The notes: generated by a model not told the origin, from the sequence alone. Shown: positions 1-8,179, counted from the first letter of the stretch. The stretch: DNA of 64,000 nucleotides from Ferdinandcohnia sp036962705 (GCF_036962705.1 NZ_JBALOQ010000007.1:1-64000), one strand, 5' to 3'. Numbers and translations are program-made.

Positions 1-205
1 TGACTTTTTCCTGTTTTACCCAAATGTGTTATCTTATCCGGCACTTATACTATGGCTTTTTCCTGTTTTATCCAAAAGAGTTATCTTATCTATCACTTAC
101 ACTATGACTTTTTCCTACTTTATCCAAATGTGTTATCTTATCCATCACTTATAATATGGCTTTTTCCTACTTTATCCAAAATCCCATCATATCCATCACT
201 TTTGT
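1..205. repeat. 52-bp tandem repeat, about four copies
   Basis: Four near-identical units begin at positions 1, 53, 105 and 157, so the period is exactly 52 bp. Each unit contains TGRCTTTTTCCT, then TTATCC, then TTATCTTATC and ATCACTTA. The fourth unit decays after about position 180. The array begins at or before the window edge, so its copy number is unknown. The frames open across it are repeat artefacts, not genes. Its function is not evident. Confidence 0.85.
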
Positions 206-288
206 TAAGGTTTTTTTCTTTAATAACCAAAAGCTAAAGTTAAACCACAATAAACCGCAGGAATCCCTCCCTTCCTACGGTTTTAAAA

Positions 289-936
289 TCAAAGATACTC
301 CTTCACAAACTCCTTTGAATCCATTCCTAAGATTGCTTTCGTTTGAAGTTTGTTGGATTCCAAATAGTTTCGGACAAGATAATAGCCTGCACAGTAGCCT
401 GCCATTTTCGGATAAAATCTCTTTCCGTATAATAGATCGCTATGTTTTCTTTCATATCTTTTAAGATTTCGATTAGGGATGATGAGTTGCTCGACTATTT
501 TTTGGAGTTCCTGATTGGAGTAATATTTCGTCCAACCTGCCAAGTTCTCACTCCCACATTGTTCACGGACCGCATTTTCTGCAAGCCCTTCTAATATGAC
601 ATTATCCAAAAACGTATACTCGGCTTCATTTTTTTTGTGTTTTCTTAAGCGACACACATGATTGTATTCGTGGGTTAAAACAGCTTTAATTTCTGAATGT
701 GTATTATGCGGTGAGAAGAATAGAAATAATTTATCCTTAAAGGCAACGCCTGATTTTCCATTAAACTCTCTTTTGATTTTGGAGTTTGTATCATCAGCTG
801 GGAAAATGAAAATAGGAACTTGAGGACCGTCCCATTGTTTTTGCAAGGCCCCATATTCTTTTTCCACTTTTACCCATACGTTTTTCGGTAGATTTTCAAG
901 TATAGGTTTAGAGGCTGACCTGTACATTCCGTGCAT
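289..936 (-). CDS. yjaZ: YjaZ-like DUF2268 zinc protease, 5' end frameshifted
   Basis: Predicted zinc metalloprotease of the DUF2268/YjaZ family; the substrate is unknown. The HExxH motif is visible as HEYNH, followed about 26 residues later by LEGLAE, which carries the likely third zinc ligand. This 215-residue frame lacks about 46 N-terminal residues: the same frame stays open upstream to about 1058 and reads GVIRTDQW..., with no start codon. The natural ATG (1061-1059), behind a good AAGGAAGTG ribosome site, is one base out of frame because the C-run at 1056-1059 has four bases where five would restore a roughly 261-residue protein. The gene follows fabF as in B. subtilis, but a terminator separates them. 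Either it is a pseudogene with a one-base deletion or the read has a homopolymer error. Confidence 0.8.
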   Translation of the reverse strand: MHGMYRSASKPILENLPKNVWVKVEKEYGALQKQWDGPQVPIFIFPADDTNSKIKREFNGKSGVAFKDKLFLFFSPHNTHSEIKAVLTHEYNHVCRLRKHKKNEAEYTFLDNVILEGLAENAVREQCGSENLAGWTKYYSNQELQKIVEQLIIPNRNLKRYERKHSDLLYGKRFYPKMAGYCAGYYLVRNYLESNKLQTKAILGMDSKEFVKEYL

Positions 937-1104
937 TTTTAATTGTTGGTAAATATCGTGTGCTCCGGCTCCCTTTGGAAAATAGCTAGTTAGTTTTTTA
1001 CAGAGCTCAATAGGATTTGCAGGTGTTTCCTTTATCCATTGGTCCGTACGTATTACCCCATTTCATCACTTCCTTTCACAGCAATATATCGTATTCAAAT
1101 TGAC

Positions 1105-1137
1105 AAAAAAAGAGCCAGACCATTTGGCCTGACTCTT
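1105..1137 (-). terminator. Intrinsic terminator of fabH-fabF
   Basis: On the minus strand a hairpin with a GAGTCAGGCC arm, AAAT loop and a wobble-paired GGTCTGGCTC arm is followed by a run of seven T. It sits directly after the fabF stop and before yjaZ. Confidence 0.85.
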
Positions 1138-1147
1138 TACGTAAATA

Positions 1148-2386
1148 TTATTGATATTTTTTAAATAAAATGGTTGCGTTGTGTCCACCGAAACCAAGTG
1201 AGTTACTTAGGGCAACATTTACTTCCTGTTCTCTTGCTTTATTAGGGACATAGTCTAGGTCACATTCCGGATCTGGTGTTTCATAATTGATCGTTGGTGG
1301 TATGATTCCTTCTTCAATTGCTAGAACAGAGAAGATTGCTTCCACACCGCCTGCAGCTCCGAGCAAATGTCCTGTCATGGATTTTGTTGAACTAATTGCT
1401 ACCTTATGAGCATGTTCACCAAAAACTTCTTTGATTGCTGCGGTTTCAAACTTATCGTTGTAATCTGTGCTAGTTCCGTGAGCATTGATGTAATCCACTT
1501 CACTAGGAGAAAGCCCTGCATCAGCAATAGCTTGTCGCATTGCGCGAGCTCCACCTTCGCCACCTGGTGCTGGAGCTGTAATATGGTGTGCATCTCCTGT
1601 TGCACCATAGCCAACGATTTCTGCGTAAATATGTGCACCACGTGCTAACGCATGTTCTAGTTCTTCAAGAACAAGAATTCCAGCGCCCTCACCCATTACA
1701 AATCCATCGCGGTTTTGATCAAATGGACGGCTTGCTGTTTTTGGATCAGGATTTAACGATAATGCTCTTGCTGAAACGAATCCTGCAAATGACATATTTG
1801 TTAATGGTGCTTCTGTTCCACCTGTGATCATGACGTCCGCGTCTCCACGCTGGATAACTTTAAAAGCATCCCCAATTGAGTTCGTACCTGTCGCACATGC
1901 TGTTACGGTACATGTGTTAATTCCTTTTGCTCCAATAGCGATGGACACTTGGCCAGCTGCCATATCCGGAATCATCATTGGTACATAAAAAGGACTTACA
2001 CGTCGATAGCCTTTTTCTAAGAAAATTTTGTGCTGTTCTTCATGTGTTTCCATACCACCAATACCTGAACCAATCCAAACTCCAACTCGTGGAGCAATTT
2101 CATCAGTGATGGTTAGATTTGCATCTTCGACAGCCATAAAAGAAGCAGCCATTGCATATTGTGTGAAGCGGTCCATACGACGTACTTCTTTTTTATCCAT
2201 ATAATTTTCAGGATTAAAATCCTTTAATTCTGCTGCTACTTTTGCAGGTAAGCCCTCGATGTTAATTCTTGTTAATGGACCGACCCCAGAGACACCATTT
2301 TTTGCGTTTTCCCAAGTCGTCTTCACATCATTGCCTAGCGGCGAAACCGTGCCTAATCCAGTAACTACTACACGCTTCTTTTCCAT
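1148..2386 (-). CDS. fabF: 3-oxoacyl-[acyl-carrier-protein] synthase II
   Basis: Condensing enzyme of type II fatty acid synthesis: it elongates acyl-ACP with malonyl-ACP in the cytosol. The 412-residue thiolase-fold protein has the active-site Cys in VTACATGTNS, the first catalytic His in NAHGTSTDYND and the second in KSMTGHLLGAAG. Length is normal. The ATG is preceded by AAGGAGAA. It lies 78 bp downstream of fabH in the same direction, with no terminator seen between them, so both are probably transcribed from the FapR-type promoter ahead of fabH. Very secure. Confidence 0.97.
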   Translation of the reverse strand: MEKKRVVVTGLGTVSPLGNDVKTTWENAKNGVSGVGPLTRINIEGLPAKVAAELKDFNPENYMDKKEVRRMDRFTQYAMAASFMAVEDANLTITDEIAPRVGVWIGSGIGGMETHEEQHKIFLEKGYRRVSPFYVPMMIPDMAAGQVSIAIGAKGINTCTVTACATGTNSIGDAFKVIQRGDADVMITGGTEAPLTNMSFAGFVSARALSLNPDPKTASRPFDQNRDGFVMGEGAGILVLEELEHALARGAHIYAEIVGYGATGDAHHITAPAPGGEGGARAMRQAIADAGLSPSEVDYINAHGTSTDYNDKFETAAIKEVFGEHAHKVAISSTKSMTGHLLGAAGGVEAIFSVLAIEEGIIPPTINYETPDPECDLDYVPNKAREQEVNVALSNSLGFGGHNATILFKKYQ

Positions 2387-2464
2387 AATTATTCTCCTTC
2401 CAACCTCATTGAAAATTTCTATCCTTTATTGCATAAGTATTGATTTCCAAGTAAAGATTGTTCC

Positions 2465-3397
2465 TTAGCGACCCCATTTGATACAGATAGCACCCCAGGT
2501 TAAACCTCCACCAAATCCTACCATTACTATTACGTCATCGTCTTTAATTTTTCCTGCTTGGATATCCTCAACAATTGAAATTGGGATTGAGGCTGCAGAT
2601 GTATTTCCGAACTGATTCACTGTTTTCGACATTTTTTCAACAGGTAGCTCAAGTCTTTCCCTAGAAGCTTCCATGATTCGAATATTTGCTTGGTGTGGAA
2701 TTAAGTAATCTACATCTTCTCGTGTTAGTCCAGCCTTTTCAAGAACATTTACACTTGATTCACCCATTTGTCTTACTGCAAATTTGAAAACTTCGCGACC
2801 GTTCATGATAATGTGTTCGTCCTGGTAAAGATGTTTAGCACCTGTACCGTCTGCACCTAATTCAAAAGATAGGATACCTCTGCCTTCTGAAACTTCACCA
2901 AGGACAGCTGCACCAGCTCCGTCTCCAAATAGCACGGCTGTATTTCTATCGCTCCAGTCAACGATTTTTGAAAGTTTTTCAACACCTACTACTAATATGT
3001 GCTTATAAGTACCCGTTTCGATGAATTGTTTACCTGTAATGATTCCGTACATAAATCCAGCACAAGCAGCACTTATATCCATTGCAGCTGCTTTTTTTGC
3101 ACCTAAACGTTCTTGAATCATGCATGCTACAGATGGAAATGGATGGTCAGGCGTCACTGTTGCTACGATGATCATATCTATTTGATCTGGAGTGATTCCT
3201 GCATCATCAATTGCTTTACGCGCTGCCTCATACGCCATATCAGATGTATTTGTATCATCATCGGCAATTCTACGTTCTTCTATTCCTGTTCTTGTTCGAA
3301 TCCATTCATCTGATGTATCTATAATTTTTTCAAGATCCTGGTTTGTAACCACCTTTTCTGGTACGAATCGATTGATTCCGATTATTCCTACGCCCAT
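2465..3397 (-). CDS. fabH: 3-oxoacyl-[acyl-carrier-protein] synthase III
   Basis: KAS III (FabHA type) starts fatty acid synthesis by condensing a short acyl-CoA primer with malonyl-ACP; in bacilli it favours branched primers. The 310-residue protein shows the Cys-His-Asn triad: DISAACAGF, PHQANIRI and FGNTSAAS. The start ATG follows AAGGGAG. It is the first gene of the fabH-fabF unit; a sigma-A promoter and FapR-like operator lie about 90 bp upstream. Gene order matches B. subtilis fabHA-fabF. Confidence 0.97.
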   Translation of the reverse strand: MGVGIIGINRFVPEKVVTNQDLEKIIDTSDEWIRTRTGIEERRIADDDTNTSDMAYEAARKAIDDAGITPDQIDMIIVATVTPDHPFPSVACMIQERLGAKKAAAMDISAACAGFMYGIITGKQFIETGTYKHILVVGVEKLSKIVDWSDRNTAVLFGDGAGAAVLGEVSEGRGILSFELGADGTGAKHLYQDEHIIMNGREVFKFAVRQMGESSVNVLEKAGLTREDVDYLIPHQANIRIMEASRERLELPVEKMSKTVNQFGNTSAASIPISIVEDIQAGKIKDDDVIVMVGFGGGLTWGAICIKWGR

Positions 3398-3471
3398 ACA
3401 AACATCTCCCTTTTATGAGAAAACATAAATTTATAGCTTTTAGTATTCCGCACTTTTCTTATTATCAATTC

Positions 3472-3489
3472 TTATGACTTGGTACTAAT
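3472..3489 (-). promoter_or_regulatory. FapR-type operator ahead of fabH
   Basis: The minus strand reads ATTAGTACCAAGTCATAA, which resembles the operator bound by the malonyl-CoA-sensing repressor FapR (half site ATTAGTACC). It begins inside the -10 hexamer of the fabH promoter, a typical repressor position. The match is by eye. Confidence 0.75.
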
Positions 3490-3516
3490 TTTAATTCATT
3501 TTTTAATTGTTATCAA
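3488..3516 (-). promoter_or_regulatory. Sigma-A promoter of fabH-fabF
   Basis: On the minus strand TTGATA (3516-3511) and TAAAAT (3493-3488) are separated by 17 bp, close to the vegetative consensus. The -10 overlaps the FapR-type operator. Confidence 0.75.
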
Positions 3517-3658
3517 CTCTTTGGTTTTATTTTTTCTAAGTTTCCACATTTTCCTAGTGTTATGCGTGATGATGGCCTATTTCATTTTGTGCAGTGATAC
3601 ATATAATAATATTAAAAATTTACTGTAGAAATTTCAAATTGTAAGTTGGTGAAAAAAG

Positions 3659-3916
3659 ATGAGCAATGAGCAAGAGAATATTGATGGTAAGCAAGAGGGA
3701 GAGCGTGAATCTTCTAGGATGGATCGGTTTGATCGACTTATGTTTGGTCAAAGAGGTAGGAAAGTTGAAAATAAAGCTCAAGAAGTAAAGAAAGAAGAGG
3801 GAGTTGATTTCAATCAACTAATGAACCAATTAGATGATATTATGACTTCAATCGATAAAATCAAGCCGGCATTAAAAGATCTTTCCCCACTCCTTAAATA
3901 TTTTCGAAAAAAATAA
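3659..3916 (+). CDS. Small hypothetical protein at the yjzB position
   Basis: An 85-residue, strongly charged protein. A Lys/Glu/Arg-rich N-terminal half contains MDRFDRLMFGQR, and a hydrophobic-periodic C-terminal half (residues about 50-80) probably forms an amphipathic helix. It has no signal peptide or membrane segment. It is divergent from fabH and convergent with med, the place of yjzB in B. subtilis; sequence similarity to YjzB could not be checked. The ribosome site is modest (TTGGTG). Function is unknown. Confidence 0.7.
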   Translation: MSNEQENIDGKQEGERESSRMDRFDRLMFGQRGRKVENKAQEVKKEEGVDFNQLMNQLDDIMTSIDKIKPALKDLSPLLKYFRKK

Positions 3917-3950
3917 GAAGCTATCACCCTATGTGATAGCCTCTTCTATT
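3917..3950. terminator. Bidirectional terminator between yjzB-position gene and med
   Basis: GAAGCTATCAC and GTGATAGCCTC form a long stem around a CCTAT loop. A T-rich tract follows on the plus strand and a stronger T-run on the minus strand. It overlaps the 3' end of med. Confidence 0.8.
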
Positions 3951-4902
3951 TTGAAGGAAGGTCCCCTGTTTCCTTATATTCTTTAATGTAGCCGTTTAAT
4001 TCCTTAATAAATTCATTATCTACTTTCGGGCTAAAGGTACCCATTGAAATAACATCGTCCTGAAAATCAAAATAAAGGGTTCCAGATGCGAGTTCGCCCT
4101 CATTAAAATTACTTGCAACTAAAAGGTAGAGTTGATCTACATGCTGCACCGTGCTTGTGTACACAGTTTCTTTCCCTAAGTCGGATTGGTCTGAAACATA
4201 ACCAATTGCATAAAGGCCCTCTTCTTTCAGTCTTTCTATTACAGGGACATTGTACCCATTCCCGGTTGGATAAAGAATATCTATACCTTCAGCTATCATT
4301 TTTTCTGCAATTAATATTGCCTTTTCATCGTCATCCCAGTTTTGAACATAGCCAATATCTACATCAACTTCTTCATTTTGAAATAAAACACCTTCATAAA
4401 ATCCATTGATCTCCGGTTGCCATTCAAATGCAGCGATAATTCCGACTTTGTTCGCTTCCGTCATTTTTCCAGCGACCATACCACCGAAAAAGCCCATGGC
4501 ATGCCCATCGAAGTTTAGGCTTGTTACATTCTCTTTTCTCGTATTTCCATTAAAAAAAATGAAATGGACATCAGGGTATTCATCTGCAATCTCATTAAAA
4601 ATTTCAGCATATTCACTTCCATGACCAAATATTAAATTGACGCCTTTATCCACAAATTCATTCACTGCTGTTCGCGTCGCAGCTTCCGAAATAATTCCTT
4701 CTTTGTAAAAGACATCGACCTGAAATTTTGATTTTATCTGCAATAACCCCTTATATCCTTCAGTACCCCATACTTGATCATCGATCGTATCCGGGACTAA
4801 TAAGCCCACTTTTTTCAACCCGGTACTAGCATCTGTTTGTCCACAAGATACGAGGGTGATTAAGAGAAATAAGAGCGTCACCCACCTAAACAACTTTTGC
4901 AT
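3946..4902 (-). CDS. med: Med-like BMP-family lipoprotein
   Basis: Extracytoplasmic lipoprotein of the basic-membrane-protein (BMP/PnrA) substrate-binding family. In B. subtilis Med is a positive factor for competence regulator ComK. A lipoprotein signal is plain: MQKLFRWVT, a hydrophobic stretch, then the lipobox LVSC with Cys20. A BMP-like periplasmic-binding fold follows. The start at 4902 is chosen because GAAGGAGTTGGAG precedes it; an ATG at 4932 lacks a ribosome site and would bury the signal. It has the same upstream neighbours as B. subtilis med (yjaU, yjaV), but the small comZ gene expected just downstream is absent. Confidence 0.85.
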   Translation of the reverse strand: MQKLFRWVTLLFLLITLVSCGQTDASTGLKKVGLLVPDTIDDQVWGTEGYKGLLQIKSKFQVDVFYKEGIISEAATRTAVNEFVDKGVNLIFGHGSEYAEIFNEIADEYPDVHFIFFNGNTRKENVTSLNFDGHAMGFFGGMVAGKMTEANKVGIIAAFEWQPEINGFYEGVLFQNEEVDVDIGYVQNWDDDEKAILIAEKMIAEGIDILYPTGNGYNVPVIERLKEEGLYAIGYVSDQSDLGKETVYTSTVQHVDQLYLLVASNFNEGELASGTLYFDFQDDVISMGTFSPKVDNEFIKELNGYIKEYKETGDLPSK

Positions 4903-5000
4903 TACTCCAACTCCTTCAAAATCAAAAAACAAAATCGCCCAATCTTACCTATATTTTATTGTACTTTTTAGGAATTGGAAAGCAAAAGAAGGCTTTCGGC

Positions 5001-5561
5001 TTAAAAATTTTGAGAAATCCACTCTTCATGATCACTCTTTATTTTGATTCCTTCCTCCAACTCTTTATTTGAAAAATCGATAAATGTAAACAAAAATTCT
5101 ATATTTTTAGTTCGAACTTTTCGATGCTCACATAAACTATTATCAATATTAATCTTGGAATACCAGCTCTCATTAAGCTCGTCGTTTAAATCATCCATTG
5201 TATTCCTGTCTAACGAATGCGCCGAAACTAGAATTAGCTTTGTATTTGTATCATTACAATATTCTAGCACTGATTGAAGCGTATTTCTTTTTTCTTCATT
5301 GCGTTCCGAAAAGTTTGGGCTATACCACGGGTAAATCACGGAATCTGTTTGTACGAACATCTCTTGGTTCATCATTGCTTTCGGGTACTCAATAAATTCA
5401 AAAAAGGCATTACGGCCAATACGAAGCATTTTATCCTCTTCAGGACTATCTTCCTTTGGTTTTGCATCTACTCCAAACACATGAATTTCATTGTCTATCA
5501 TTCTACAGCAGAGTCCATATCCTACAAACGAGAAAGCATCGAATAGTATGACCTTTTTCAC
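5001..5561 (-). CDS. yjaV: YjaV-position hypothetical protein
   Basis: About 186 residues, starting at the GTG (VKKVILFDAFSFVG) preceded by TAGGGGA rather than at the ATG nine bases earlier. The N-terminus looks like a first beta strand and loop of a Rossmann-type domain, and a second strand, KLILVSAHSL, lies near residue 110. There is no signal peptide. It lies between yjaU and med as yjaV does in B. subtilis, which is the main reason for the symbol. Biochemical role unknown. Confidence 0.7.
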   Translation of the reverse strand: MKKVILFDAFSFVGYGLCCRMIDNEIHVFGVDAKPKEDSPEEDKMLRIGRNAFFEFIEYPKAMMNQEMFVQTDSVIYPWYSPNFSERNEEKRNTLQSVLEYCNDTNTKLILVSAHSLDRNTMDDLNDELNESWYSKINIDNSLCEHRKVRTKNIEFLFTFIDFSNKELEEGIKIKSDHEEWISQNF

Positions 5562-5585
5562 TTGTAACATCCCCTATTCATAATG

Positions 5586-5765
5586 AAATACGCCTTGGCG
5601 TATTTGTGCCCGATTTTTTTCGGGCTTGCCCCGAAAAATTTCCTTTGAAAAATCGTGGCATCCGCCGGAGGCTTAACTTTATTCAGCCATAGTTTGAACC
5701 TCAACAAAAGACTAAACTACATAAATCCGGCAAGTTAAATTTGCTACGTCTGCTGAATAAAGTTA
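5586..5765 (+). repeat. Structured dispersed element, family A copy 1
   Basis: A 180-bp intergenic element in five layers: hairpin TACGCCTTGGCGTA; a long arm GCCCGATTTTT pairing with AAAAATCGTGGC; an apical CGGG/CCCG stem; the core GCATCCGCCGGAGGC; and a terminal inverted repeat TAACTTTATTCAG / CTGAATAAAGTTA around about 65 variable bases. It lies between yjaU and yjaV, occupies most of that 265-bp gap and contains no credible ORF. Other copies are at 17.0, 27.6, 36.3 and 46.9 kb. Confidence 0.85.
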
Positions 5766-5790
5766 CAGTATCGTATGCGAGTGGGCAAAT

Positions 5791-5828
5791 AAAAAGTCCC
5801 TATTCGTAAAAAAGAAAGGGGACTTTTT
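5791..5828 (-). terminator. Terminator of yjaU
   Basis: AAAAAGTCCC and GGGGACTTTTT form a stem about a loop of roughly 17 bases; on the minus strand it ends in five T. It separates yjaU from the family A element. Confidence 0.75.
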
Positions 5829-6558
5829 ATAGGTCTTTTTCATTCGCTTTGTAATAGCTACCAATTGAGCGACTAAATGCATACGTGTTTTCACTAATGT
5901 GATAGCTTAATGTAACCATCTCATTTTTGCCTTGGTATTTCTTACTGTGAATTTCAGGAGTGTATGTCTTTTCATTTGTGCTATGCCAAATTTTGATTGG
6001 GATATTTGAAAAAAGTAATTTATTACTTGGTGCTAATTTTTGAATATTCGGTTCAACTTGCCTTTCGTCAAGTTGATAAGCCCGAGCAATTTCTTTTATC
6101 AGCTTTTTATAATAAAATTTATTTTTTCTTTCATTATCGATATGTGCCACTAGATCAATGCATGGATTTAAGAAAGCCATAGAGCGAATTTCTTCCTTTA
6201 GCATTTTGCTTAGCTCCATTGCTGTTAATGCACCCATCCCCTCCGCCAGAATGTGTATGCGTTTATTTAGAATTTCTTGTTTCATAATGATGTGATAGAG
6301 CTGTGTTGCTAATTTGACGGAAGCTGGATTTCCCCAATTTGCACCGTATAAGTTTGAATAAAATACTGTATATCCTTCATCCTTTAGATATTCGAGAATT
6401 TGAGACCTTGCGTAGTTTTGGATCCAAAAGCTCGAATTCTCATCTACAAAATTTGTTTTATCCCCGATTATTAAAACAGCGAAACCATTTGGACGTTTTG
6501 GCAAATGAAGAGCAGACCACTCCGAATCGAGCTTGAAAAATGTTTTGTTTTGTACCAT
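5827..6558 (-). CDS. yjaU: Alpha/beta-hydrolase-like protein YjaU
   Basis: A 243-residue soluble protein with an alpha/beta-hydrolase-like layout. A hydrophobic strand NGFAVLIIGDK occurs near residue 30, and an elbow-like segment HILAEGMGALTAM near residue 110 carries Glu where the nucleophilic Ser would be, so a classical G-x-S-x-G is not present. A C-terminal GSYYKAN tail follows. ATG is preceded by AGGAGAAGAG. It begins the yjaU-yjaV-med run seen in B. subtilis. It may be a non-catalytic member; function unknown. Confidence 0.7.
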   Translation of the reverse strand: MVQNKTFFKLDSEWSALHLPKRPNGFAVLIIGDKTNFVDENSSFWIQNYARSQILEYLKDEGYTVFYSNLYGANWGNPASVKLATQLYHIIMKQEILNKRIHILAEGMGALTAMELSKMLKEEIRSMAFLNPCIDLVAHIDNERKNKFYYKKLIKEIARAYQLDERQVEPNIQKLAPSNKLLFSNIPIKIWHSTNEKTYTPEIHSKKYQGKNEMVTLSYHISENTYAFSRSIGSYYKANEKDL

Positions 6559-6710
6559 TGCACTCTTCTCCTACAATGTTTTTTCGTCCTTTGCTATTAG
6601 TGTATGTTATGGAAAAAAAGATGAAAGGGGGAAATGCCTACAAATGTCTTTTCTATCAGATGACAATTGTGGTAAACTAATTACAGATATTGTTTAATGA
6701 GGTGAAGACA

Positions 6711-6899
6711 TTGCGTTATTTTTGGACATTTTTTTGGACATTCCTCTTAATCCAAATGGCTTCATATGTTATTGGATCAATGCAGGGGGCTACATATTCA
6801 TTTCAGACGGCTTCAATCGTAGCTGTTATTGTTACAGCCCTAATCGTTATTTTAGGTTCTGTTATTCCAAATGAGCCTGTAGAGGAACCTAATCATTAA
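6711..6899 (+). CDS. yjzD: YjzD-like small membrane protein
   Basis: A 62-residue protein with two membrane helices: TFFWTFLLIQMASYVIG and a second from about residue 32 to 52 (ASIVAVIVTALIVILGSVIP), followed by an acidic tail. The TTG start at 6711 is chosen because GAGGTG lies six bases before it. It is divergent from yjaU and convergent with yjzC, the same position as yjzD in B. subtilis. Role unknown. Confidence 0.8.
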   Translation: MRYFWTFFWTFLLIQMASYVIGSMQGATYSFQTASIVAVIVTALIVILGSVIPNEPVEEPNH

Positions 6900-6904
6900 T
6901 ATGC

Positions 6905-6931
6905 AAAAAAGACCCCATCGGGTCTTTTTTG
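6905..6931. terminator. Bidirectional terminator yjzD/yjzC
   Basis: AAAAAAGACCC, loop CATC, GGGTCTTTTTT: a perfect stem with a T-run on both strands between convergent genes. Confidence 0.9.
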
Positions 6932-6935
6932 TTTG

Positions 6936-7115
6936 TCACGGCTTTCTTTTATATGTCCATTTGCGGTTGTCGTTAGAGTTTTCAGGGAATGCGTCACCAG
7001 CACTTAATTTTACACTTTTCGGATTTTTAACCATATCTCCTGTTTCGCCGATTTCTACATAAATCCCATTATTCGGTGCTTTTTGCCCTGCACGAAATTC
7101 ATGACTTTGCCCCAT
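6936..7115 (-). CDS. yjzC: YjzC-like small protein
   Basis: A 59-residue soluble protein beginning MGQSHEFRAGQKAPNNG, with several glycines and a basic C-terminus KWTYKRKP. It matches the B. subtilis YjzC length and position between argF and yjzD. Two adjacent ATG codons follow AGGAGG; the second (7115) has the better spacing. The longer frame upstream has no ribosome site. Function unknown. Confidence 0.8.
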   Translation of the reverse strand: MGQSHEFRAGQKAPNNGIYVEIGETGDMVKNPKSVKLSAGDAFPENSNDNRKWTYKRKP

Positions 7116-7175
7116 CATAATCCTCCTTTTGAATAGTAATACATGATTACTATTCCCACTCATGTTCAAAATCAT

Positions 7176-7210
7176 GAAAAAAGCCTCGGTACCATTGAAG
7201 GCCGAGACTT
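7176..7210 (-). terminator. Terminator of the arginine operon
   Basis: On the minus strand GTCTCGG pairs with CCGAGGC around a 12-base loop and runs into six T, just after the argF stop. Confidence 0.85.
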
Positions 7211-7219
7211 AAAGGTTTT

Positions 7220-8179
7220 TTATTCCATAATTGCTTTTAATACGGCTTTTTGAGCGTGTAGACGATTTCCTGCTTGTTCAAAAACAACAGAATGTGGTCC
7301 ATCAATCACTTCAGCTGTTACTTCTTCACCACGATGTGCTGGTAAACAGTGTAAGAAAAGATAATCTTCATTAGCTGCACTCACAAGCTTTGAATTAACT
7401 TGATAAGGCATGAACGCTTGCATTCTTTCTTGCTGTTCCTGTTCTTGGCCCATACTTGCCCAAACGTCTGTGTAAATAAAATCAGCACCTTTTAAACCGC
7501 CGACTGGGTCATGGCTAACCTCAATGACTGCATTTGTCTCTTTCGCAATTTCTTTTGCTTTCTCTACAATAAAAGCTTTCGGAGCATATTGAGGTGGACA
7601 AACAACCGTACAGTCTAAGCCAACTTTTGCTGCAGCAATCATTAAGGAATGGGCTACATTATTGCCATCACCAACATAGACAAGTTTACTGCCTTTAAAG
7701 GTTTTCTTATGTTCATAAATCGTTAGTAAATCAGCTAACGCTTGGCATGGGTGAAAATCCTCGGTCAAGCCATTGATGACTGGGATACTTGCGAACTTCG
7801 CAAGCTCCTCAATTTTCTCATGTTCAAATGTACGAATCATGATGGCATCCACATACTCAGATAAAACCATTGCTGTATCTGCAATTGATTCTCCTCTACC
7901 TAGCTGCATATCATTACTATTTAGGTAGATTGCATTTCCTCCCAATTGAAGCATTCCAGCTTCAAATGAAACTCTTGTGCGGGTTGAGTGCTTTTCAAAA
8001 ATCATCGCTAATGTTTTTCCTTTTAAATAGGGAGTTTCTTCCCCATTTTTATGTTTTTGCTTGATTTCAATAGCTGAATCTAATAAAGCGATAATATCTT
8101 CTTGCGTTAAATCAATAAGATTCAGTAAATCCTTTCCTTTTAACGCCTTACTTACATTATGTTTTAAAGTTGTTGTCAT
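7220..8179 (-). CDS. argF: Ornithine carbamoyltransferase
   Basis: Transfers the carbamoyl group from carbamoyl phosphate to ornithine to make citrulline; cytosolic trimer. The 319-residue protein carries the carbamoyl-phosphate signature STRTR (KHSTRTRVSFE) and the ornithine-side motif HCLPAHRG, with a DxxQxLADL-type helix at HPCQALADLLT. Its ATG overlaps the carB stop as ATGA, so the two are translationally coupled. It is the last gene of argC-J-B-D-carA-carB-argF. Confidence 0.97.
   Translation of the reverse strand: MTTTLKHNVSKALKGKDLLNLIDLTQEDIIALLDSAIEIKQKHKNGEETPYLKGKTLAMIFEKHSTRTRVSFEAGMLQLGGNAIYLNSNDMQLGRGESIADTAMVLSEYVDAIMIRTFEHEKIEELAKFASIPVINGLTEDFHPCQALADLLTIYEHKKTFKGSKLVYVGDGNNVAHSLMIAAAKVGLDCTVVCPPQYAPKAFIVEKAKEIAKETNAVIEVSHDPVGGLKGADFIYTDVWASMGQEQEQQERMQAFMPYQVNSKLVSAANEDYLFLHCLPAHRGEEVTAEVIDGPHSVVFEQAGNRLHAQKAVLKAIME

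Noticed and set aside
1..205. CRISPR array
   Set aside because: The 52-bp units are contiguous and similar throughout, with no unique spacers, and no cas genes are near.
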